Part shown: piece after piece, positions 1 through 5,354 of the stretch
How positions within the stretch are numbered: position 1 is the first letter of the stretch
How the letters are laid out: the number at the start of each line of letters is the position of its first letter
DNA from: Candidatus Sumerlaeota bacterium
Lineage (GTDB): Bacteria; UBP6; UBA1177
Direction: 5' to 3'
NCBI GenBank assembly: GCA_007136595.1
Contig: SLGQ01000209.1
Coordinates: 1-5,881, forward strand
Length of the DNA: 5,881 nucleotides
Notes under the pieces: model-generated
What the model was told of the DNA's origin: nothing
The model's database searches: none
Seen by the model: only the letters and a program-made list of their open reading frames with translations
Translations under genes and position numbers: made by a program

Positions 1-175
1 CTTCAAGGATTTTTTTTGCATTTTCTTCAGTTGGATTTACAAGAATATCAATGTCTCCCGTAAATCTCGGATGCCCGTGAAAAGCAAGAGCATAGGCTCC
101 CACAATAAGGTATTCAACTCTTTTTTCGTTTAGTAACTCTAACAACTCTTTGTAGTCTTTGGTCACTTCCGCCAT
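1..175 (-). CDS. Nucleotidyltransferase (MNT/AbiEii-like), N-terminal part, cut by left window edge
   Basis: The 58 N-terminal residues are visible and the frame is still open at the edge. Residues 25-44 form the nucleotidyltransferase core: V-G-A-Y-A, then F-H-G-H-P-R-F-T-G, then D-I-D. D41 and D43 are the expected metal-binding pair, and G26-A27 stands where many relatives have G-G or G-S. This pattern matches the family usually annotated as nucleotidyltransferase or AbiEii/DUF6036-like. Such enzymes move a nucleotide onto a small molecule, tRNA or protein, and many act as the toxin or antitoxin half of paired modules; the substrate cannot be read here. The start at 175 has a strong ribosome binding site, GAGGAG at 181-186, five bases upstream. 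The gene overlaps the end of the small upstream gene by 62 bases in another frame, which implies translation from the same message. The missing C-terminal half prevents a finer family call. Confidence 0.85.
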   Translation of the reverse strand, partial: MAEVTKDYKELLELLNEKRVEYLIVGAYALAFHGHPRFTGDIDILVNPTEENAKKILE

Positions 176-308
176 ATTGTCTCCTCAATTTTTCCACGGC
201 TTCAATTCTTTCCTGATGTGTTTTTGAAAGCCAATATTCAAGATCACTTTTATCATTCTTTAAGTCTGAAAGCTTCTTTTTTGTTACTACTTTTGCTATT
301 TCACTCAT
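114..308 (-). CDS. Small basic protein (64 aa) paired with the nucleotidyltransferase
   Basis: A short, highly charged protein of unknown function. Residues 10-20 are lysine-rich. Residues 21-46 carry the pattern SDLEYWLSKT, then ERIEAVEKLRRQYGG. Residues 51-63 are a basic tail beginning RLQRVVRV. I recognise this S-D-L-E-Y-W, E-R-(I/L)-x-A-(V/L), L-R-R-Q, R-L-Q-R layout from small hypothetical proteins that recur directly upstream of MNT-like nucleotidyltransferases in many phyla; this is recall, not a search. There is no signal peptide or membrane segment. The start at 308 has GAGGA at 313-317, four bases upstream, and a good promoter lies 27 bases further out, so this gene leads its transcript. 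Its 3' end overlaps the nucleotidyltransferase start by 62 bases. A DNA-binding or antitoxin-like role would fit the size, charge and gene order but is unproven. Confidence 0.8.
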   Translation of the reverse strand: MSEIAKVVTKKKLSDLKNDKSDLEYWLSKTHQERIEAVEKLRRQYGGSDQRLQRVVRVTKRKKS

Positions 309-334
309 AAAATCCTCAACAAAAAATCTTTGTA

Positions 335-363
335 ATTATACATCATAATCCAGTTATTTGCAA
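335..363 (-). promoter_or_regulatory. Sigma-70-type promoter for the small protein/nucleotidyltransferase pair
   Basis: Read on the minus strand, TTGCAA (358-363, four of six matches to the -35 consensus) is followed after exactly 17 bases by TATAAT (335-340, a perfect -10). A transcript would begin near 328, giving a leader of about 20 bases that contains the GAGGA ribosome binding site of the 64-residue gene. The placement relative to that start codon supports the call. In AT-rich DNA a perfect -10 can occur by chance, so the 17-base spacing and position carry most of the weight. Confidence 0.6.
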
Positions 364-523
364 AGAATAAAAGGAAATTATGTCATCTTACTGTTGTTCC
401 CATCCCCCTTCGAACAATGTTCAACTATACATAACTATTATACTGATGCTATACGACCTATGTTGTCGGGTCAAACGCGCTAGGATTCAGGATAGCATTT
501 TTATATATTTTCAGGAATAAAAG
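364..523. other. Non-coding gap between the envelope/glycosylase operon and the small-protein pair
   Basis: No open frame with a plausible start and ribosome binding site is seen on either strand. Downstream of the glycosylase stop on the minus strand I find only weak 4-bp stems (GCTA/TAGC ends at 479-496; CGAC/GTCG around 454-468) without a following T-run, so no convincing intrinsic terminator. The right-hand operon may read through, or end by another mechanism. A TTGACC (469-474) with a TAGCAT 17 bases downstream (446-451) is a possible but weak second leftward promoter. Confidence 0.5.
412..422. repeat. Short perfect inverted repeat GAACA-A-TGTTC
   Basis: Five-base arms flank a single central base, about 49 bases upstream of the -35 element of the small-protein promoter. 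It could be a regulator half-site pair. It is close to, but one base shorter in the spacer than, the Gram-positive LexA box CGAAC-N4-GTTCG. A palindrome this short can be chance. Confidence 0.3.
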
Positions 524-1117
524 TTATTTGACCGATACGAATTTGTTGTCTTTTATGTATTTCCGCCACAATTTATCTTTATATTCAGCGGCATAGTCAA
601 TATTTACCCTTTTGGCTGAAACAACTGTGAATTTTTGAGGGGAACTGTTGAAGCCGATGTAAAGTTCATTTCCTGTAACAATATCGTAACGGTTCAGTTT
701 CATGTCTATTGAGAGAGCTTTTGTCAGTTTTCCGGGACCATTGGTCAAATCTTTATCTTTTAAAATACCGGGACGATTTTCCTTTATGAAACTGAGACCT
801 TCAACTGGCTCGACAGCCCTTATGAGTACAGCATGGGGATTGCCTTCCTTTTCGGCAACAACATTAAGGCAGTGGTACATTCCATAGATAAGATAAATAT
901 AAGCATACCCGCCGGCTGAAAACATTGCTTCCGTTCTTCCGGTTCTTTTGTTCCCGAATGCATGACAACCTTTGTCTTTGGCACCGCAATATGCTTCAGT
1001 TTCAACTATTTTTGTCACTATTTTGGTGCCGTTTACATTTCTTATAAGATAGTGTCCCAACAATTCTTCTGCAACTGTAAGTGCATCTCTTTGAAAAAAA
1101 GTTTTATCGATCCTCAT
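524..1117 (-). CDS. mpg: 3-methyladenine DNA glycosylase, AAG/MPG family
   Basis: A base-excision repair enzyme that removes alkylated purines such as 3-methyladenine, and deaminated purines such as hypoxanthine, leaving an abasic site. The 197 residues match the usual length of bacterial AAG-family proteins. Residues 38-54 contain V-E-T-E-A-Y-C-G and C-H-A-F. By comparison with the human enzyme, E41 is the water-activating glutamate (human E125), Y43 and H52 match the base-stacking residues Y127 and H136, Y75 matches Y159, and N85 matches the intercalation-loop neighbour N169. The conserved N-G-P-G-K-L-T-K-A-L block follows at about residues 126-135. The start lies 19 bases after the stop of the upstream fusion gene. 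There is no clear ribosome binding site, only an AGG about 10 bases upstream, so translation may be weak or coupled. It appears to be the last gene of the operon; its link to the envelope genes is probably positional rather than functional. Confidence 0.95.
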   Translation of the reverse strand: MRIDKTFFQRDALTVAEELLGHYLIRNVNGTKIVTKIVETEAYCGAKDKGCHAFGNKRTGRTEAMFSAGGYAYIYLIYGMYHCLNVVAEKEGNPHAVLIRAVEPVEGLSFIKENRPGILKDKDLTNGPGKLTKALSIDMKLNRYDIVTGNELYIGFNSSPQKFTVVSAKRVNIDYAAEYKDKLWRKYIKDNKFVSVK

Positions 1118-1136
1118 CTTTTTTAAGCCTGTGCCG

Positions 1137-2939
1137 TCAAGAAAGTGATCTCAAAAAATCTATGAAGCACGCGTTGTCTTTTTCATCTCTTACTGTCACT
1201 CTGATGAAAGATCCGTTTTCAAACCCGAGTTTACCTGAACAGTCTTTTATCAAAATGTTTCTTTCAATTGCCTTTTTCGCTATTTCATCACATTTATAAG
1301 GAGGGAGAACTTCACAAAGGATATAGTTTGCTCCGGAAGGGATCGGCCTTATAAAATTTATTGAAGAGAGTTCCTGAAAAAGTTTTTCTCTTTGCACAAC
1401 TATTTTTTTCATTGACTTGAGATAATCTTTCCTGTATTTGTGAAATATCTGGAGAAAAAATTCTCCGATCGAACTTATGTTCCATACCGGGAGAGATTCC
1501 TGAACTTTTTTTATAAGCTCACTGTTCCCGCTTGCAAGAACTCCGAGCCTGCATCCCGGAACGCCATAACTTTTGCCTATACTTTTTATCACAATAAGAT
1601 TTTGATTTTCATCAAGTATTTCATCATCTATCAAAGTTTGGGGTTCTGTTCCGTCGGCAAAATCAACAAAACTTTCATCTATTACAAGGGTTTTTCCTTC
1701 TTTTTTAAAATGTGCGGCAATTTCAAGCAAATCTTTTTTAGGAATAAAGTTTCCTGTCGGATTATCAGGATTTACAATTATCATTGTTTCAATGTTGTGT
1801 GAAAAATCTATGATATCATCTTTGCCATATTTAAAATCGGCGGAATTTGCAGAGAAATATTTGATCTTATTTTCGTCACTTCTTGCAATATATTCATGAA
1901 ATGTGGGAACAGGAACTCCGATATTATTTTGATCAAGTAACGGAATGAGTGCCGCTATCAGCTCGGAAGCACCATTCCCCACCAGAATGTTTTGTGGAGA
2001 ACACTCAAACATATCAGAAGCAAGTTTTCTCTGGATCGAGGATGTTGAAGGATATTCTGTAATTAGACGGTTAAAAACCATTTTAAATTCCTGCAACATA
2101 GTTTCAGGGGGAAAATAGGGGTTGACAAGATAACAGAAATCTTTCAGTTCAGGAAATCTCCAGAATCCCCCGTACCTTTTAAGATAAGTGTCTGCATCAT
2201 TTGAAAAAAGTGTTTGCGCTATATCGAGATCGTTATGATCATCTATCTCATACCACTTTTTTTCGTCTTCAATTATTTCCGCTTTAAGTTGCGACTTGTT
2301 AATGAAAGTTATAACTCCAAGAATGTTTTCATAATATTCATTGTGTCCGAAAGCATCACAGTAAGCACTGAGAAACGGAATATATATATTGTTTATGAAC
2401 TCTTTTGAAAACTTGTATATGTTTAAAGTTTTAAAGTACTTATCAGTATTGTTGAAATCAAAATCTTCTTTGGGTACAAACTGTGAAATGTTATTTGTTT
2501 CAGACAAAGTAACCACTGTTCCATCCATCCAGTTCTGCCACTTTGAAACCAGAACTCCGTTTTGTTCATCGCGTTTTAGAAGCTTCTTTATGATATCTTT
2601 TTCAAATATCAGGTCACTTTCAAGAAGTATCGTGTCATCCTGTCCGAACATATCTTTCGCAAGATAAAGCGAATAAATATTGTTGGTTTTATCATAATCG
2701 GGATTTTCCACATATACTATCTCCTTTCCATTGAAAGAATTCCCGAAAACATTTTTAACACCTTCCCCTGCAAATCCTATGACCAGCACTATTCTTTCTA
2801 TCTCAGGGAATGAAGTGAGGATGCTCAATGACCGTTCAAGAAGTGTCTTTCCACTCACTTCCACCATCCCTTTTGTTTTGTTTTCAGTTATTTTCCCAAG
2901 TCTTCTGCCCATTCCGGCAGCAAGTATCATTGCCTGCAT
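1137..2939 (-). CDS. Fusion: LicC-like cytidylyltransferase plus HisC/CobD-like PLP enzyme
   Basis: A 600-residue two-domain protein. Residues 1-245 are a sugar/choline-phosphate nucleotidyltransferase: L-A-A-G-M-G-R-R-L-G at 6-15, T-K-G-M-V-E-V-S-G-K at 22-31, N-P-D-Y-D-K-T-N-N-I-Y-S-L at 79-91, E-S-D-L at 107-110 and W-Y-E-I-D-D at 229-234. This resembles LicC phosphocholine and PntC aminoethylphosphonate cytidylyltransferases, which condense CTP with a phospho- or phosphono-amine. Residues 265-600 are a fold-type I PLP enzyme: G-N-G-A-S-E-L at 321-327, N-P-D-N-P-T-G at 390-396, D421-E422, and S-I-G-K-S-Y-G with K456 as the PLP lysine, then G-C-R-L-G with R464 and F-I-R-V-T-V-R at 578-584. 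The stretch Y-G-G-F-W (256-260) and V-N-P-Y-F-P-P (272-278) recalls the start of CobD-type threonine-phosphate decarboxylases. Both catalytic sites look intact. The likely product is a CDP-activated amino alcohol such as CDP-ethanolamine or CDP-serinol, or a CMP-aminoalkylphosphonate; decarboxylase versus aminotransferase is undecided. AAAGGTG sits five bases before the start, and the gap to the preceding gene is 10 bases. Confidence 0.9.
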   Translation of the reverse strand: MQAMILAAGMGRRLGKITENKTKGMVEVSGKTLLERSLSILTSFPEIERIVLVIGFAGEGVKNVFGNSFNGKEIVYVENPDYDKTNNIYSLYLAKDMFGQDDTILLESDLIFEKDIIKKLLKRDEQNGVLVSKWQNWMDGTVVTLSETNNISQFVPKEDFDFNNTDKYFKTLNIYKFSKEFINNIYIPFLSAYCDAFGHNEYYENILGVITFINKSQLKAEIIEDEKKWYEIDDHNDLDIAQTLFSNDADTYLKRYGGFWRFPELKDFCYLVNPYFPPETMLQEFKMVFNRLITEYPSTSSIQRKLASDMFECSPQNILVGNGASELIAALIPLLDQNNIGVPVPTFHEYIARSDENKIKYFSANSADFKYGKDDIIDFSHNIETMIIVNPDNPTGNFIPKKDLLEIAAHFKKEGKTLVIDESFVDFADGTEPQTLIDDEILDENQNLIVIKSIGKSYGVPGCRLGVLASGNSELIKKVQESLPVWNISSIGEFFLQIFHKYRKDYLKSMKKIVVQREKLFQELSSINFIRPIPSGANYILCEVLPPYKCDEIAKKAIERNILIKDCSGKLGFENGSFIRVTVRDEKDNACFIDFLRSLS

Positions 2940-2949
2940 ATCAACACCT

Positions 2950-4059
2950 TTAAAAAAGATCGATAAGTTGCTGTTTTGTTTTTATCCCGTAATTTTGGGG
3001 AATTCCGCTGTATTTAACATCTTCCCCTTTTAATTTGTTCTTTTCCAGATATTTTTTACCTGAATAATCCTGAAGCTCCGATATCACTTGATCCATTCCC
3101 GGTGTTGAAACTCCGCAAATATCTGCAATAGATCTCAAAATGAGCAAACCGTATGGAACATCTTCCGTAAAGTAGCGGTTTGAAGGATCGGGGAAAAAAA
3201 GACCACTGCCTTTTTCTTTTAAAGGAAAAGTTATATTTCTGAAAGCTTCTATACTTCTCATTTTTACAGTAAGTTCAGACCAGTTATCAACTTCATAGTG
3301 CTCTGTCAAAGTTTTAAACAGAGGAAAAGGAATTGCAAGACTAATTATGATATCTGAAATTTCTTTGTCACATTTGAGCAATATTTTTGAAGTTTCATCG
3401 TCCCAATCCCTGTAAAAGAAGGCTTTATCTTTATCCGAAGGGTTTTTTATCATTGAACAGAGTCTTGTGGTGTGAAGTATCGGATTTGAATTGGATATCG
3501 TTGTTTCAAGGTAGGAACTGAGATGAATTATCTCGGTTTTAAAACTTTTTTTGAAAAGGGTAGTCGCAAGATCATATCGCTCTTTGTTTTTTTCCACACC
3601 TGTCGAAGCTGCAAAAAGTTCGTTTTTCAGACCTGAAATGTCAACGGTTTTACCTTTTTCAATTATCCTGCAAATAAACGGAACCCGTTGAAAAGCAAAA
3701 AGAGGGAAGTTCTCTCCCAGAACATTTCCGGCTATCCAGAAAAAACCTCCTGAAGCTGTTACACTTCCAACCATCTGTCCCTGTTTCATGAAACCTTTTA
3801 TTTCCCTTAATTTTTCAGGAACAATGTGTCCCGGCAATGTGCTTAAAATGACATCGGAAAAGGGTATTGTTTCTTCCGCTTTTTCTGAAACGGTTATTTC
3901 CCTGCTGACAACTTCTGTGCCGTCAGGAAATATCGCTGTCAATCTCTTTCCCCATGGATCTCTGTTTGAAGTGAGTATTGAAACATTTTCAAAATGATGC
4001 GATGCCGTCACTGCAACTGCATGCGCAAGATTTCCTCCTCCAAGTATTGTGAGATTCAT
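2950..4059 (-). CDS. NAD(P)-dependent octopine/nopaline dehydrogenase family enzyme
   Basis: A 369-residue cytosolic oxidoreductase. The N-terminal Rossmann domain opens with I-L-G-G-G-N-L-A-H-A (residues 5-14), like the G-G-G-N-G-A-H of molluscan octopine dehydrogenase. The alpha-helical catalytic domain follows, with N-P-I-L-H-T-T-R-L at 192-200; H196 fits the conserved catalytic histidine of the family. The hallmark R-Y-F-T-E-D-V-P-Y-G-L-L (295-306) leads into G-V-S-T-P at 316-320. Family members reductively condense an amino acid with a 2-oxo acid to give an opine, using NAD(P)H; the actual substrates cannot be read. Its ATG overlaps the TGA of the TagF-like gene as ATGA, with GGTGA six bases upstream inside that gene, so translation is probably coupled. 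Sitting between a headgroup transferase and a nucleotide-activating enzyme, it probably makes or modifies a building block for the surface polymer rather than serving redox balance. Confidence 0.85.
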   Translation of the reverse strand: MNLTILGGGNLAHAVAVTASHHFENVSILTSNRDPWGKRLTAIFPDGTEVVSREITVSEKAEETIPFSDVILSTLPGHIVPEKLREIKGFMKQGQMVGSVTASGGFFWIAGNVLGENFPLFAFQRVPFICRIIEKGKTVDISGLKNELFAASTGVEKNKERYDLATTLFKKSFKTEIIHLSSYLETTISNSNPILHTTRLCSMIKNPSDKDKAFFYRDWDDETSKILLKCDKEISDIIISLAIPFPLFKTLTEHYEVDNWSELTVKMRSIEAFRNITFPLKEKGSGLFFPDPSNRYFTEDVPYGLLILRSIADICGVSTPGMDQVISELQDYSGKKYLEKNKLKGEDVKYSGIPQNYGIKTKQQLIDLF

Positions 4060-5354
4060 TTTTTATCACCGTTTTTTTCAGCAATTATTTTTTCTATCAT
4101 ATCTGCTCCCATTACTCCAGATCTTCCCGGATATTTATCCATTCCGCTTTGCAGTTCTTTCAACATATCTCCATCTATTCCTTTGCCCGAAAGATCTCTC
4201 ACCATTTCACATATATTTTCAATTTCTCCCTGCTCAATTGTTTTTCCGATTTTTTCCAGAGACCTTAAATTCCAGGGAACTCCGGGATAATCCATTGAAT
4301 CTCTCCCCTTCCTGTCATATTCTGAAGAAAAAGTGATCACCGGTTTTTTAAAAAGAAATACAAAATCATACACGATACCGGAGAAATCACTTATCATAAT
4401 ATCTGCCTTTCTCATGGAATCAAGCCCGTCAGCTTCCTGATCCCAGATCAACATTTCACTTTGCGGATATTCTTTCATCAAACCATCTATCATTTTCTTT
4501 TCTGCAACAAAACTTTGAGGATGAGGTCTGATTATCAATCTTATATCACCCTGCTTTGAAAGTTTGTCTATTATCTCTTTGCCACTTTTACTTAAAAGTC
4601 CGTGACTCCCCCATGTAGGAGAAATGAGAACTGTGGTTTTATCATCAGTTTTTTGATCATCAGGATATTTTTCAAGCTTTTCTCTCATAACATCGAGATA
4701 TGTACAGCCGATCGCTTCAACCGTTTTCTCAGGAATACCTCTTATGTTTTCAACGGTTTTTATAAATTCTTTATCCCCATCCCCCCCGGTCAGGACAATA
4801 TCATAATAATCAACACCGAAAGTTGAATATCCGCTGCTTCCTCCGGCTGAATGGGTTATATGAACATATTTTCCAACACCTTTGCTTCTTTTTATCTGCA
4901 AAACATCAAGTCCGGGAGTTGTCATGACACATACATCGGCAGAAAGGGTGTTAAGATAGAAAAATGCTTTATTACCCTCCCCGATATACTTTGTTTCCAC
5001 ATTTTCAAACCCGCAATTTAATCCCGGGTCATTCTCTTTGCTCGAAAGATATGTCGTTTTCACACCCCTTTTATCAAGCTCTCTGATAACAGGTAAAAAT
5101 ACATTCCAATACTGCGGACCTTCAGAATAAAAAACTATTCTGTGTTTTCCCTTGGAACCTTTTTTTACCCCGTACAACAAAGAAGGAATGTCTAAAATTT
5201 TAAAAAACACCCCTTTAACTACAAAGAACAGTGTAGCAACAATTCCGATAACTGCTGAAAAAAGCATGCTCCCTGAACCGGGATCAAGATATGCAAAAAG
5301 GGGGAACGGTAAAAATATAATAAAGATCAACCAAATTTTAAAAAATTTGTTCAT
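4056..5354 (-). CDS. Membrane-anchored CDP-glycerol glycerophosphotransferase-like protein (TagF-type)
   Basis: With the start at 5354 the protein is 432 residues. Residues 3-21 form a hydrophobic segment or signal anchor, followed by Y-L-D-P-G-S-G-S (22-29) and a second membrane segment (about 30-53). The rest is a GT-B-like Glyphos_transf domain: H-I-T-H-S-A-G-G (165-172) with H168 in the place of the first catalytic histidine, S-P-T-W-G-S-H-G (245-252), R-P-H-P (276-279) holding the second, and S-D-F-S-G-I-V-Y-D-F (322-331). Relatives transfer glycerol-, ribitol- or other polyol-phosphate from CDP donors to envelope acceptors at the inner face of the membrane. An ATG at 5369 is an alternative start but has no ribosome binding site; the chosen ATG has GGAGAG seven bases upstream and overlaps the previous stop as ATGA. 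Given the cytidylyltransferase two genes on, its donor may be a CDP-amino alcohol rather than CDP-glycerol. Confidence 0.88.
   Translation of the reverse strand: MNKFFKIWLIFIIFLPFPLFAYLDPGSGSMLFSAVIGIVATLFFVVKGVFFKILDIPSLLYGVKKGSKGKHRIVFYSEGPQYWNVFLPVIRELDKRGVKTTYLSSKENDPGLNCGFENVETKYIGEGNKAFFYLNTLSADVCVMTTPGLDVLQIKRSKGVGKYVHITHSAGGSSGYSTFGVDYYDIVLTGGDGDKEFIKTVENIRGIPEKTVEAIGCTYLDVMREKLEKYPDDQKTDDKTTVLISPTWGSHGLLSKSGKEIIDKLSKQGDIRLIIRPHPQSFVAEKKMIDGLMKEYPQSEMLIWDQEADGLDSMRKADIMISDFSGIVYDFVFLFKKPVITFSSEYDRKGRDSMDYPGVPWNLRSLEKIGKTIEQGEIENICEMVRDLSGKGIDGDMLKELQSGMDKYPGRSGVMGADMIEKIIAEKNGDKK

Noticed and set aside
411..423. LexA/SOS box resembling CGAAC-N4-GTTCG
   Set aside because: The spacer is three bases rather than four and the outer base pair does not match, so it does not fit the Gram-positive LexA consensus; no SOS gene follows.
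479..510. GCTA...TAGC stem followed by a T-rich run on the plus strand, resembling a terminator
   Set aside because: The stem is only four base pairs and the T-run lies on the plus strand, where no gene is transcribed; on the minus strand no T-run follows.
1440..1802. 120-residue plus-strand open frame inside the fusion gene
   Set aside because: It is antisense to the well-supported PLP domain, is low in complexity with runs of F, Y, I and K typical of shadow translation of AT-rich DNA, and matches no family I know.
4049..4336. Overlapping plus-strand open frames (3994-4290 and 4049-4336) antisense to the TagF-like gene
   Set aside because: They are hydrophobic, serine/phenylalanine-rich shadows of a conserved coding region, with no promoter or family signature.
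5332..5349. Perfect 8-bp inverted repeat CAAATTTT/AAAATTTG with a 2-base centre near the start of the TagF-like gene
   Set aside because: It is composed almost entirely of A and T, lies in codons for N-K-F-F-K-I-W, and has too short a loop for a stable hairpin; coding constraint explains it.
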